Assembly: GCF_003944715.1 (NCBI RefSeq)
Contig: NZ_RWIT01000003.1
Location: 1-64,000 of the forward strand
Length of the DNA stretch: 64,000 nt
DNA from: Hymenobacter rigui
Lineage (GTDB): Bacteria; Bacteroidota; Bacteroidia; Cytophagales; Hymenobacteraceae
Direction: 5' to 3'
In this document: positions 25,193 through 33,764 of the stretch, piece after piece
Numbering within the stretch: position 1 is the stretch's first letter
How the letters are laid out: every line of letters starts with the position of its first letter
The notes under the pieces: model-generated
What the model was told of the DNA's origin: nothing
The model's input: the letters and a program-made list of their open reading frames with translations, nothing else
The model's database searches: none
Made by a program: the position numbers and the translations under genes

Positions 25193-25636
25193 ATGCTTGC
25201 TCTCAAACGTCTGGTAACCATCCTGGTGATGGTATTTCTCCTGATAGCTCTGTTAGTCCTGCTGGTGCCTTCCGTACAGAGTAGCTTTGCCAGCATGGCT
25301 GATTCGCCGGAAAGCCTGTTTCATGGCCTGTTTCTGACGGCCACGGTTCTGCTGGGTCTGCAGCTACTGACTGAAAACCTGGACAGCGTACTGCTGCGCC
25401 GGGATGTAGCGGCCCGGGAGGGCAAAATCAATGAGTTGAAAGCCCGCCTCTACGACCATCAGCTGGATCAGCAGCGCACCGCTGAGCGCCCTCCGGTGGT
25501 ACCCCGCACCGGCGTTACCACCTACCCCGAGCACCACCAGCCCACGTTTCCGGAGTCGGACCCGGCCCTGCCCAACGCGCCCATCGACCAACCTAATTCC
25601 ATCATTCCGCCGCGCAACCCTAACTACCCGGCGTAA
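25193..25636 (+). CDS. small two-helix membrane protein
   Basis: 147 residues. Two hydrophobic helices (about 6-28 and 43-62) are followed by a charged helical stretch and a Pro-rich, disordered tail (about 90-147). I do not recognise the family. It lies between the ABC exporter (121 nt upstream) and gmhA (12 nt downstream, so likely cotranscribed), which hints at envelope work without proving it. Confidence 0.6.
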   Translation: MLALKRLVTILVMVFLLIALLVLLVPSVQSSFASMADSPESLFHGLFLTATVLLGLQLLTENLDSVLLRRDVAAREGKINELKARLYDHQLDQQRTAERPPVVPRTGVTTYPEHHQPTFPESDPALPNAPIDQPNSIIPPRNPNYPA

Positions 25637-25648
25637 TTTTCGCATTTC

Positions 25649-26239
25649 GTGACCCAACCTTCGCTTACCAGCCTCATCCAGGCCGAACTCAACGAAGCCC
25701 AGGCCGTGCTTGACCGGTTTGTGCAGAATCCGGCCAACCTGCAGGCCATTGAGCAGGCCGCCCGCCTGATAGCCGCCAGCCTCGATGCCGGGGGCAAAGT
25801 CCTCACCTGCGGCAACGGCGGCTCCCTCTGCGACGCCCAGCATTTTGCCGAGGAGCTTACCGGCCGCTACCGCCAGAACCGCCGCGCCCTGGCGGCCATT
25901 GCCCTCACCGAAGCCTCGCACATGAGCTGCGTGGCCAACGACTTCGGCTACGACTACGTGTTCAGCCGCTTCGTGGAAGCCCTGGGCCGCCCCGGCGACG
26001 TGCTGCTAGCCATCAGCACCAGCGGCAACTCGCCCAACGTGCTGCTGGCCGCCGAAGCCGCCCGCGCCGCTGGTATGCGCGTAGTAAGCCTAACCGGCAA
26101 GGATGGCGGCCAGCTGGCCGCCATCAGCGACGTGGAAATCCGGGCCCCGCACACCGGCTACGCCGACCGGATTCAGGAAATCCACATCAAGGCCATTCAC
26201 ATTATGATTATGCTCATTGAGCAGCTGGTGAAGTCGTAA
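25649..26239 (+). CDS. gmhA: D-sedoheptulose 7-phosphate isomerase
   Basis: 196 residues from a GTG start, 12 nt after the preceding gene. The SIS-domain phosphate-binding motifs [17 protein letters not shown] and [12 protein letters not shown], and the C-terminal [15 protein letters not shown] with the catalytic residues, identify GmhA. It isomerises sedoheptulose 7-phosphate to D-glycero-D-manno-heptose 7-phosphate, first step to the heptoses of lipopolysaccharide. No other heptose gene is next to it. Confidence 0.93.
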   Translation: MTQPSLTSLIQAELNEAQAVLDRFVQNPANLQAIEQAARLIAASLDAGGKVLTCGNGGSLCDAQHFAEELTGRYRQNRRALAAIALTEASHMSCVANDFGYDYVFSRFVEALGRPGDVLLAISTSGNSPNVLLAAEAARAAGMRVVSLTGKDGGQLAAISDVEIRAPHTGYADRIQEIHIKAIHIMIMLIEQLVKS

Positions 26240-26261
26240 GTCCTTACTACGGCGCTCATCT

Positions 26262-26326
26262 CAAGGCCCTTTTTCTGCGGAAGCTCCCGTTGACCCGGTG
26301 CTTGCTTTGGTAGGAAAAGGGCCTTT
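26262..26326 (+). terminator. terminator-like inverted repeat after gmhA
   Basis: AAGGCCCTTTTTC (26263-26275) pairs with GAAAAGGGCCTT (26314-26325) around a loop of about 38 nt. It lies between gmhA and the comM gene. Confidence 0.45.
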
Positions 26327-26398
26327 GCATTGTGGAGGTTAATCGTAACTTCCGCTCCTGATACAATTCTATTCACCCGCTCTTTTTCCGCGTTATTC

Positions 26399-27937
26399 AT
26401 GCTTACAAAAACCTTCGGCTCGGCCGTGCAAGGGGTTAACGCTTATACTATTACCATTGAAGTAGTTGTATCGATGGGCACGGGTTTCTACGTGGTGGGC
26501 CTGCCTGATAATGCTATTAAGGAAAGTCAGCAGCGGGTAGAGGCCGCCCTGAAGTTTCGGGGGTACCGCATGCCGCGCACCAAGGTGGTGGTGAACATGG
26601 CCCCGGCCGACATCCGCAAGGAAGGATCGGCTTACGATTTACCCATTGCCGTGGGCATTCTGCACGCCTCCCAGCAGCTAACAACCGAGCGGCTGGGCGA
26701 CTACATCATTATGGGGGAGCTAGCCCTGGATGGGGAGCTGCGGCCGGTACGGGGCGTGCTGCCCATTGCCATTCAGGCCCGCAAGGAAGGCTTCAAGGGC
26801 TTCATCCTACCCCGCGAAAACGCTCGGGAGGCCGCCATTGTCAATAACCTCGACGTTATTCCGGTAGATACCATGCAGGAGGCGGTGGATTTTCTGGAAG
26901 GCCGCCTGAGCATTGAGCCGGTGGTGGTAGATACCCGGGACGTATTCCAACAGGCCGCCAACCAGTACGCCGCCGATTTTGCCGATGTGCAGGGCCAAGA
27001 GAACATCAAGCGCGCCTTGGAAATAGCTGCGGCCGGCGGCCATAACGTGATTATGATTGGCCCACCCGGCGCAGGCAAAACCATGCTGGCCAAGCGCCTG
27101 CCCAGTATTTTGCCGGCCCTGAGCATGCAGGAAGCGCTGGAAAGCACCAAAATTCACTCGGTAGCCGGCAAGCTGGGGGCCAATGCTTCGTTGCTGAATA
27201 CGAGGCCTTTCCGGTCACCGCACCACACCATCTCCGACGTGGCGCTGGTGGGCGGCGGTGGCAACCCGCAGCCGGGTGAAATATCCCTGGCCCACAACGG
27301 CGTACTGTTTCTGGATGAGCTGCCGGAGTTCAAGCGCACCGTGCTGGAAGTGATGCGCCAGCCGCTGGAGGAACGCCGCGTCACTATTTCGCGAGCCAAA
27401 GTCAGTATTGATTTCCCGGCTAACTTCATGTTGATAGCCAGCATGAATCCGTGCCCGTGCGGCTATTACAACCACCCGGAGAAAGAATGCGTGTGCGGAC
27501 CGGGCGTGGTGCAACGCTACCTGAATAAAGTATCGGGGCCGTTGCTGGACCGTATTGACCTGCACGTGGAAGTGACGCCCGTGACGTTTGACCAGATGAC
27601 GGAAACGCGCCGCTCGGAGGATAGCCGCACTATTCAGGAGCGGGTGGAAACGGCCCGGCAACGGCAGGCTGAGCGGTTCCGGGAGCAGCCCGATATCCAC
27701 TCCAACGCCATGATGCCTTCGCAGATGGTAAAGGACATCTGCCGCATTGATGCCACCGGCCTCACGCTGCTGAAAACCGCTATGGAGCGCCTCGGCCTCT
27801 CGGCCCGGGCCTACGACCGGATTCTGAAAGTGGCCCGCACCATTGCCGATTTGGCCGGCTCCGAGGAAATCCAGCTGCCCCACCTGGCCGAAGCCATCCA
27901 GTACCGCAGCCTGGACCGGGAAGGCTGGGCGGGCTGA
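26399..27937 (+). CDS. comM: YifB/ComM-family Mg-chelatase-like AAA ATPase
   Basis: 512 residues from ATG at 26399, the conserved family start (MLTKTFGSAVQGVNAYTITIE). A Lon-like domain occupies about residues 15-170; the AAA core has Walker A GPPGAGKTM (about 220) and sensor segments, then MNPCPCGYYNHPEKECVC with the zinc-binding cysteines. ComM proteins are hexameric helicases that promote branch migration during natural transformation in gamma-proteobacteria; the role in Bacteroidota is assumed by homology. Confidence 0.92.
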   Translation: MLTKTFGSAVQGVNAYTITIEVVVSMGTGFYVVGLPDNAIKESQQRVEAALKFRGYRMPRTKVVVNMAPADIRKEGSAYDLPIAVGILHASQQLTTERLGDYIIMGELALDGELRPVRGVLPIAIQARKEGFKGFILPRENAREAAIVNNLDVIPVDTMQEAVDFLEGRLSIEPVVVDTRDVFQQAANQYAADFADVQGQENIKRALEIAAAGGHNVIMIGPPGAGKTMLAKRLPSILPALSMQEALESTKIHSVAGKLGANASLLNTRPFRSPHHTISDVALVGGGGNPQPGEISLAHNGVLFLDELPEFKRTVLEVMRQPLEERRVTISRAKVSIDFPANFMLIASMNPCPCGYYNHPEKECVCGPGVVQRYLNKVSGPLLDRIDLHVEVTPVTFDQMTETRRSEDSRTIQERVETARQRQAERFREQPDIHSNAMMPSQMVKDICRIDATGLTLLKTAMERLGLSARAYDRILKVARTIADLAGSEEIQLPHLAEAIQYRSLDREGWAG

Positions 27938-27940
27938 GTG

Positions 27941-28041
27941 GTGAAATAGTGAGATAGTGAAATGGTGAGTTTGATGTTCTGCCGGTGCCACTTGCGCGCA
28001 TTAAACCTCAAACTCACCATTTCACTATCTCACTATTTCAC
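27941..28041. repeat. large inverted repeat with octamer-type arms
   Basis: Perfect 32-nt arms (27941-27972 and 28010-28041), extendable with one mismatch, around a 37-nt loop. Each arm is a run of the 8-nt unit GTGARATR. It starts 3 nt after the comM stop and ends 14 nt before the pyrD GTG start, so it may act as a terminator for comM or a structured leader of pyrD. Confidence 0.75.
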
Positions 28042-28055
28042 TGTTGCTTTGCGGC

Positions 28056-29093
28056 GTGATATACAATGCTCTGGTTAAGCCCCTGCTTTTTCGGTTGGAT
28101 GCGGAAAAGGCCCACCATTTGGTATTCAACAACCTGAAGCGCGCCTACCGGGTGCCGGGGGCGGCAGCAGCGTTGCGCGGGCTGTATGAGTTGCGCCACC
28201 CCAGTCTGGAGCGGGAAATATTCGGTCTGCGGTTCCGGAACCCGGTGGGGCTGGCAGCCGGCTTCGATAAAAACGCCGAGCTGACGGACGAGCTGGGTGC
28301 TTTGGGGTTTGGGTTCGTGGAAATTGGCACGGTAACACCTCGCCCCCAGCCCGGCAACCCGCAGCCCCGGCTGTTTCGGCTGCCGCAGGATGCCGCGCTG
28401 GTGAACCGCATGGGCTTCAACAACCACGGTGCGGAAGCCGCCGCCGCCCGCCTGCGCCAACGCCAGAACCAGGACCTGATTATTGGAGGCAACATCGGCA
28501 AGAACAAGGATACGCCCAATGAGCTGGCCGCCCACGACTACATTGCCTGCGTGGAAGCGCTGCACGAGGTGGTGGACTACTTCGTGGTGAACGTATCCTC
28601 GCCGAACACGCCGGGGCTGCGGCAGCTGCAGGAGCGGGAGCCGCTGATTGAGCTGCTGCAGCAGGTGCAGGAACGGAACCAGTCGTTACCTAAGCCCCGC
28701 CCCCTTCTGCTCAAAATTGCCCCCGACCTCACCGATCCGCAGCTCGATGATATTCTGCTGATAGCCCGCGAAACCAATCTCAGCGGCCTGGTAGCCACCA
28801 ACACTACCATCAGCCGGGAAGGCCTGACAACCCCGGCCGCCAACGTTGCCAACCTGGGAGCCGGGGGCCTCAGCGGCAAGCCCTTGCGGCAACGAGCCAC
28901 CGAGGTGATTCGGTACCTGAGCCAGCATAGCCGGGGCAACCTACCCATTATTGGGGTGGGCGGTATTCACTCGGCGCAGGATGCCCGCGAGAAGCTGGAG
29001 GCTGGAGCCTGCCTGCTGCAGCTCTACACGGGCTTCATTTACGAAGGCCCGGGTCTGGTTCGTCAGATAAACCAAGCGTTGAAAAAAGCCTAG
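28056..29093 (+). CDS. pyrD: dihydroorotate dehydrogenase, class 2
   Basis: 345 residues; the GTG at 28056 matches the family start better (IYNALVKPLLFRLDAEKAHH) than a TTG 12 nt upstream. FMN-binding and catalytic features include PVGLAAGFDKNAELTDEL, NRMGFNNHG, VVNVSSPNTPGLRQLQ (catalytic Ser) and GVGGIHSAQDARE near the C-terminus. The N-terminal helix of class 2 enzymes, which docks on the membrane and takes quinone, is present. It oxidises dihydroorotate to orotate in pyrimidine synthesis. The stop overlaps the stop of the convergent gene by 4 nt. Confidence 0.95.
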   Translation: MIYNALVKPLLFRLDAEKAHHLVFNNLKRAYRVPGAAAALRGLYELRHPSLEREIFGLRFRNPVGLAAGFDKNAELTDELGALGFGFVEIGTVTPRPQPGNPQPRLFRLPQDAALVNRMGFNNHGAEAAAARLRQRQNQDLIIGGNIGKNKDTPNELAAHDYIACVEALHEVVDYFVVNVSSPNTPGLRQLQEREPLIELLQQVQERNQSLPKPRPLLLKIAPDLTDPQLDDILLIARETNLSGLVATNTTISREGLTTPAANVANLGAGGLSGKPLRQRATEVIRYLSQHSRGNLPIIGVGGIHSAQDAREKLEAGACLLQLYTGFIYEGPGLVRQINQALKKA

Positions 29094-29764
29094 CTTTCTT
29101 GCGCAGAAGTTATTACCTGCGGGCTGATGCCGCGGGCTGGCACGTAGCGGCGCTGCATCCAGATCAGCAAGGGTACCAGCACCAGCGTGGGCCACAAAAA
29201 GTTGAGCGGAAACGGAATGAACCTGAGGCTGGTGGCGGAAAACGCCGATACCGCCGCAATATACGAGCCCACAAAGCCCGAAATGTGGTTGCGCAGCCAC
29301 TGCCCGGCGGGCCAGGGTCCTGACCGTCGAAAGCCGCGCAGCTGCCGAACCGTCGTCATCAGCCCGATGGCTCCGAATACGACCATGGCCAGGTTAAACG
29401 GGCGGCTCCAGAGGCCATAAGCCAGCGTGCCCGCGAAAATCAACAGTCCGGTTACGGTACTGGCCCAGTCATAGAGGCTGGGCTGCTGCCCCTGGCCCAT
29501 GCGCTTATGCTGCAACGAGCGGTACCCGAACTGTGCCAGGTACAGGCTGAAAATGCCCGTCAGCAGCAAAAACGTCAGTCCCTTGATGCTGGCTGAAATA
29601 ATAGCCGTGGTGCCTGCTACCAGCATAGCGTAAAAAAACACCTTGCCCCACAGCCGGTGGGCTGGGCCGCCCTTTTGCACGATAAGCGCTACGGGTGCCA
29701 CGAAAAAACCGGTGAAGCCCGCCGCAATGTGCAGCCAGCGGTTCAGAAGCAGAAAGGTTTCCAT
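29090..29764 (-). CDS. integral membrane protein (DUF2306-like)
   Basis: 224 residues from ATG at 29764, with about six to seven hydrophobic helices. The start METFLLLNRWLHIAAGFTGF and the internal HRLWGKVFFYAM stretch resemble DUF2306-type membrane proteins of Bacteroidota. Histidines in helices 1 and 2 (LHIAAG, AHRLWG) could bind haem, but this is speculation. Function unknown. Confidence 0.7.
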   Translation of the reverse strand: METFLLLNRWLHIAAGFTGFFVAPVALIVQKGGPAHRLWGKVFFYAMLVAGTTAIISASIKGLTFLLLTGIFSLYLAQFGYRSLQHKRMGQGQQPSLYDWASTVTGLLIFAGTLAYGLWSRPFNLAMVVFGAIGLMTTVRQLRGFRRSGPWPAGQWLRNHISGFVGSYIAAVSAFSATSLRFIPFPLNFLWPTLVLVPLLIWMQRRYVPARGISPQVITSAQES

Positions 29765-29883
29765 AAGCGGTAAAGCGTAGGTGAATAGCTCAAAGAAGCG
29801 CCTCTGCACACTTCAGGGCAATTACCTCTTTCCCAACTTCAGCCTACCCACCCCGAAACGTGGTTTTAGCCGACTGAGCCGTT

Positions 29884-30987
29884 CTAGAGCTTCACCCCCA
29901 GCCGACACTCAATCACATCGGCCGAGCCCCGATGCACCTTCAAGTCCACGTTGCCGAATACCCGGTCGGTGAAGTGGTATTTCAGGCCCAGTCGCTCGTA
30001 GTAAAACTTGTTGGATTTGTAGGGATTGTAGAGGTAAAATCCCAGGTGCGACACAAACGCCAGTCGGCCGAACAGCAGCTCGTGGCCCACGTAGGCTCCT
30101 GCTTTTTTCACATCGGGCAGTTGGTCGCCGGCCCGGGCCGTGTCCCGGAGCTGGGCCTGCAGACTCCGGTCAAAGAACCCCTCCACCCCGGCTACCAGGT
30201 TGCTTTTGCGGTTCACGCGACGGCCCACGGCCAGGGTTACGGAGTTTACCAGGTAGCGGCGGTGGTCGGTGGTGTTGCGCTGCTTCCAGCCCACGGAGGT
30301 ACTTACATTCAGAAAGTTACGACCAAGCTCTGCCGGAGCAGGTTCAGGAGCAGTATCCAGCGGCCGGAACGGACGTTGCTGGTGGTAGTTGAGGCCCAGC
30401 AGCACGGTGGGTAGGTTGATGCCGAAGTTGGGCTTGGTAGTGGCCCCGTTGGAATAGTGGTTTAGCCCTAAACCCAGCAACAGCCCCAAATGCTCCGTCA
30501 GGGCCACATCATACTCCAGGCGCGTCTGGATGGTGGCATTCAGTCCGGAGCTGACGATGGTGTTTTTGTGGTTGGTATCCTGGTTGTAGCGCACCGGGAA
30601 GTACCCCACGCCGGTACCAATGCGGAAGTTCAGCTCCTGCCGCCGGGTGCGCCAGAAGGCCTTGTTGATGTACACACTGGCCGCATAGGACTTGCCCAGC
30701 ACCGGGTTATGGTAATCGTAATACACCAGCGCCAAACCCACTTTAGGGTACTTATACCACGCGTGCCAGGGCTCCGAGCCGTTGGTTTGCCGCTGGATAT
30801 TGACCTCTACACCCGTGGGGTGCGATACGGCCAGATGCTTCACGGCGGGCGTGTGGGCAATGATGAAGCTGCCCTGCCCGTACACGCCCAGCACCAGCGG
30901 AGCAGCGGGCCGGCGTTGTGCCAATCCTGCGTGTAGACTTCCCCCGAAAAGCAGCGCGGCCAGCAGCCACCTGTTCCAACTCAGCAT
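29884..30987 (-). CDS. PagL-like acyloxyacyl hydrolase (lipid A 3-O-deacylase family), outer membrane
   Basis: 367 residues from ATG at 30987, which begins a signal peptide ending LHAGLAQ. The strand-rich body contains LGLNHYSNGATTKPNFGIN, matching the PagL active-site motif (H-x-S-N, with His and Ser as catalytic pair). Family members remove the 3-O acyl chain of lipid A in the outer membrane. It is about twice the length of Pseudomonas PagL (about 150 residues in the mature form), with an extra C-terminal barrel-like half, as is common in Bacteroidota. Confidence 0.8.
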   Translation of the reverse strand: MLSWNRWLLAALLFGGSLHAGLAQRRPAAPLVLGVYGQGSFIIAHTPAVKHLAVSHPTGVEVNIQRQTNGSEPWHAWYKYPKVGLALVYYDYHNPVLGKSYAASVYINKAFWRTRRQELNFRIGTGVGYFPVRYNQDTNHKNTIVSSGLNATIQTRLEYDVALTEHLGLLLGLGLNHYSNGATTKPNFGINLPTVLLGLNYHQQRPFRPLDTAPEPAPAELGRNFLNVSTSVGWKQRNTTDHRRYLVNSVTLAVGRRVNRKSNLVAGVEGFFDRSLQAQLRDTARAGDQLPDVKKAGAYVGHELLFGRLAFVSHLGFYLYNPYKSNKFYYERLGLKYHFTDRVFGNVDLKVHRGSADVIECRLGVKL

Positions 30988-31261
30988 AAAAATGTAGCAA
31001 GCACTAAGGCCAAAAGTAGCAAAATCAGCGTGTGGATTAGCCGGAAACTTCAGCCACAAGCTCAAACGATAAGCGTCTGCCAGTGTAGCACTTATCTGGA
31101 AACCGGCGTGTTACGATATGGTGAATTCTAAAGAAAATTGAATTCTTCCTGTAACCCTACTGCCCGTCTTTACGCTAAGAGCCCCTGAAAACCACGAGGA
31201 ACGTGGCTGTTGTGGTCGGTGAAGTGGTTGTTGATCTGTGCGTTCAAATCCCCCTATTGTC

Positions 31262-32005
31262 ATGAAAAAATTTGCACTACTGGCCGCATTGGGCGTTGCC
31301 TCCATTTCCGTTGTAAACGCGCAGGATGCCGGTGGCTTCCGTCTGGGAGTGAAAGTAGGCGGTACCTACTCCAACATTTCCGGTGACAACGTGAGCCAGA
31401 TTACCGGCCCCGGCTACAGCACCGACCTCGGCGACTACAAGCTGGGCTACAACGTGGGCGTAAGCACCAGCATTCCGCTCTCTTCGGACGGCTTCTTCTC
31501 CTTCGCTCCCGAGCTGCTGTACAACCGTAAAGGCTACGAGATTAAATCGATGCAGACCAGCGGCCTGGCTGCCGGCGTGAAATCGGTAGAAATAGAGCAA
31601 CAGCGCGTACTGCATTATCTGGATGTGCCGCTGCTGGCTAAAATCAACGCTGGGGGTCTGTTCTTTGAGCTGGGTCCGCAGGTGAGCTACCTGTTCGGCT
31701 CCAAAAACAAGTCGCAGACGACCACCAAATACAACGACGGCACCAAGGATAAGGTGGAAAACAACGGCGGTTTCCGCGACTATACCGGCATCTCGCGCGA
31801 TGAGGCCTACAAGTCGGACCTGGCCCAGTTTGACATCAGCGGCGTGGCTGGCGTAGGCTACATGACCGACGGCGGCATCAGCCTGGGTCTGCGGTATGCC
31901 CGGGGCTTTAACTCGCTGATCGACACCAAAAACCAGGACAACGAGCCGAAGGCCTTTAACAACGCCTTCACCCTGCAGCTCGGCTACCTGATTCCGACCA
32001 AATAG
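31262..32005 (+). CDS. porin-family outer-membrane beta-barrel protein 1
   Basis: 247 residues from ATG at 31262 with signal peptide MKKFALLAALGVASISVVNAQ. The body has the PF13568-type pattern (RLGVKVGGTYSNISGD at the start, FFELGPQVSYLFGSK in the middle, C-terminal strand FTLQLGYLIPTK). These eight-stranded barrels are abundant in Bacteroidota; function is mostly unknown. First of three tandem related genes. Confidence 0.88.
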   Translation: MKKFALLAALGVASISVVNAQDAGGFRLGVKVGGTYSNISGDNVSQITGPGYSTDLGDYKLGYNVGVSTSIPLSSDGFFSFAPELLYNRKGYEIKSMQTSGLAAGVKSVEIEQQRVLHYLDVPLLAKINAGGLFFELGPQVSYLFGSKNKSQTTTKYNDGTKDKVENNGGFRDYTGISRDEAYKSDLAQFDISGVAGVGYMTDGGISLGLRYARGFNSLIDTKNQDNEPKAFNNAFTLQLGYLIPTK

Positions 32006-32023
32006 CCGAGCCTGACCAACTAC

Positions 32024-32060
32024 AATGGCTGCTTTCCAGGAGGAGAGCAGCCATTTTTTT
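32024..32060 (+). terminator. terminator of porin-family gene 1
   Basis: AATGGCTGCT (32024-32033) and AGCAGCCATT (32046-32055) followed by a T tract, 19 nt after the stop codon. Confidence 0.85.
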
Positions 32061-32182
32061 CGGCTGGTTTATATGCCTTTCCCGTTGAATAACCGTTAAA
32101 GGCAGCAGGCTGGCATACTTTTCGTGTTCCGGCCGTGAACTTTTTTTGTTTTTCCTCACCACCCCTAACTTCTGTTGCGCTC

Positions 32183-32851
32183 ATGAAAAAGTCACTCTTG
32201 GCCGCTGCGGCCCTGCTGGCCACTGTTGCCGTTTCCGAATCGAAGGCCCAAGGCATTCGCTTCGGCCTGAAAGGCGGCGCGAATCTGTCCAATATCTCCG
32301 GCGACCTGACGAACGAGGACCAGTACAAGAACAAATTCGGTTTCCACGGCGGGGTGATGCTTAATGTTGGTCTGCTCGACGACGGTTTCCTGTCGGTACA
32401 GCCGGAGGTGCTGTTCTCACAGAAAGGCTTCACTTACGCCGACAACGAGTTTACTATTGCCGGTAACAAGTACAAGTACGAGGGTGACCGGACGTACAAT
32501 TACATTGATGTGCCGGTTCTGCTGAAGGTGCGCGCTGGCGGGGCCTACTTTGAGGCCGGCCCACAGTACAGCTACCTGCTGAAAGTGAAGGACGACTCGA
32601 AAGTGTCCGTCAACGGCAACACGGCTTACCAGCGCCAGGGTGTAGCTAACCTCGATAATGTGAACCGCAACGAAATCGGGTACGCCGCTGGCTTGGGCTA
32701 CCAGGCCGACAACGGCTTCATGCTGGGTATCCGCTACAACGGTTCGTTCACCGACTTCGCCAAAGACGGCTACACCGGCGACGCCGACGTACGCAACGCC
32801 CGCAACTCGGTGTTCCAGGCCTCGGTAGGTTTCCTGTTGCCGGGCAAATAA
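32183..32851 (+). CDS. porin-family outer-membrane beta-barrel protein 2
   Basis: 222 residues from ATG at 32183 with signal peptide ending SESKAQ. It follows the same plan as its neighbours: FGLKGGANLSNISGDL near the N-terminus, FYFEAGPQYSYLL-like central strand, and a C-terminal strand VFQASVGFLLPGK. It has its own terminators on both sides, so each copy of the cluster is a separate transcription unit. Confidence 0.88.
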   Translation: MKKSLLAAAALLATVAVSESKAQGIRFGLKGGANLSNISGDLTNEDQYKNKFGFHGGVMLNVGLLDDGFLSVQPEVLFSQKGFTYADNEFTIAGNKYKYEGDRTYNYIDVPVLLKVRAGGAYFEAGPQYSYLLKVKDDSKVSVNGNTAYQRQGVANLDNVNRNEIGYAAGLGYQADNGFMLGIRYNGSFTDFAKDGYTGDADVRNARNSVFQASVGFLLPGK

Positions 32852-32870
32852 GGCTTCGACATCCGTGCTA

Positions 32871-32908
32871 AAAACAGCCCCGCTTTCGGTTGAAAGCGGG
32901 GCTGTTTT
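32871..32908 (+). terminator. terminator of porin-family gene 2
   Basis: Perfect 17-nt arms (32871-32887 and 32892-32908) with a 4-nt loop, AAAACAGCCCCGC at the 5' side. Confidence 0.88.
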
Positions 32909-32982
32909 ATTTGCGGGCGCGGAGTACATGGGCTTTTGCGCGTAGTTTCGCGGCTTACTCCGTTTCTCCTTTCCTTCGCTCT

Positions 32983-33579
32983 ATGCAGAAAGCACTTCTT
33001 TCTCTTCTTCTCGTGGCCGGCCTGAGTGGCACGGCCCACGCTCAGCGTAACGTATCGCTGGGGCTGAAAGCCGGTGGCACACTCTCCAACTTTGCGGGCG
33101 AGCAGGCCGACAGCTACAAAAATACCTTCGGGTTTCAGGCTGGTGGCTTCGCCAATATTGGCCTGTCGAAGCTGTTTGCCTTTCAGCCGGAGGTTATCTA
33201 CTCCCGCAAGGGTGCCAAGTTGCCCACCTCCCCCGAAGTAACCACCCGCCTCGACTACGTGGATGTGCCGCTGGTTTTCCACATCAACGTGGATGGCCTG
33301 TTTTTCGAGGCTGGCCCGCAGGTAGGCTTCTTGGTGGCGGCCCGCCAGAAAACCGACAACCAGAGCCTCGACGTGAAGCCCCGCTACAACACCGTGGATG
33401 CCGGCTACCTGTTCGGGTTGGGCTACCAGCGCAAAACCGGCCTGGGCGTGGGCCTCCGCTATAACGGCGGCATCACCAACATCGAAAAATCGGTATTGGT
33501 GGGCACCACCAAGGTGCAGAACAACATCCGTAACAGCGCCTTTCAGCTGTACCTGACGTATTCCTTCCAGGGCAACTAG
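32983..33579 (+). CDS. porin-family outer-membrane beta-barrel protein 3
   Basis: 198 residues from ATG at 32983, signal peptide ending GTAHAQ. It is the shortest of the three tandem copies: SLGLKAGGTLSNFAGE at the start, LFFEAGPQVGFLVAARQ in the middle, and terminal strand AFQLYLTYSFQGN ending in the aromatic residue usual for outer-membrane barrel insertion. Function unknown. Confidence 0.87.
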   Translation: MQKALLSLLLVAGLSGTAHAQRNVSLGLKAGGTLSNFAGEQADSYKNTFGFQAGGFANIGLSKLFAFQPEVIYSRKGAKLPTSPEVTTRLDYVDVPLVFHINVDGLFFEAGPQVGFLVAARQKTDNQSLDVKPRYNTVDAGYLFGLGYQRKTGLGVGLRYNGGITNIEKSVLVGTTKVQNNIRNSAFQLYLTYSFQGN

Positions 33580-33608
33580 AAGCAATTGGCTGATCCTGAA
33601 ACGATGTT

Positions 33609-33700
33609 GAGACGCAATGTCTTGCGTCTCCTCGTTGAACGATACGTTTGAAGCGTTTTGAACAACGTCAGCAACGACGAGACGCAAAATATTGCGTCTC
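33609..33700. repeat. paired GAGACGCAA palindromes
   Basis: Two palindromes at 33609-33630 and 33679-33700, each with arms GAGACGCAA / TTGCGTCTC and different centres. They lie downstream of the third porin gene, and the flanking CTCGTTG and CAACGACGAG are mutually inverted, so the whole block can form one branched structure. Confidence 0.7.
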
Positions 33701-33703
33701 TAC

Positions 33704-33746
33704 AGCAAAAGGCCCGGCTACTGTAGCAGTAGCCGGGCCTTTTGCT
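33704..33746 (-). terminator. terminator of the M20 dipeptidase gene
   Basis: Perfect 20-nt arms (33704-33723 and 33727-33746) with a 3-nt loop, 18 nt after the dipeptidase stop on the minus strand. A/T ends on both sides make it bidirectional. Confidence 0.85.
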
Positions 33747-33764
33747 GTGCGGGCAAGCTGGAGT

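Noticed and set aside
33609-33700. Possible CRISPR-like array
   Set aside because: Only two palindromic copies with different centres and no cas genes; no regular spacer pattern.
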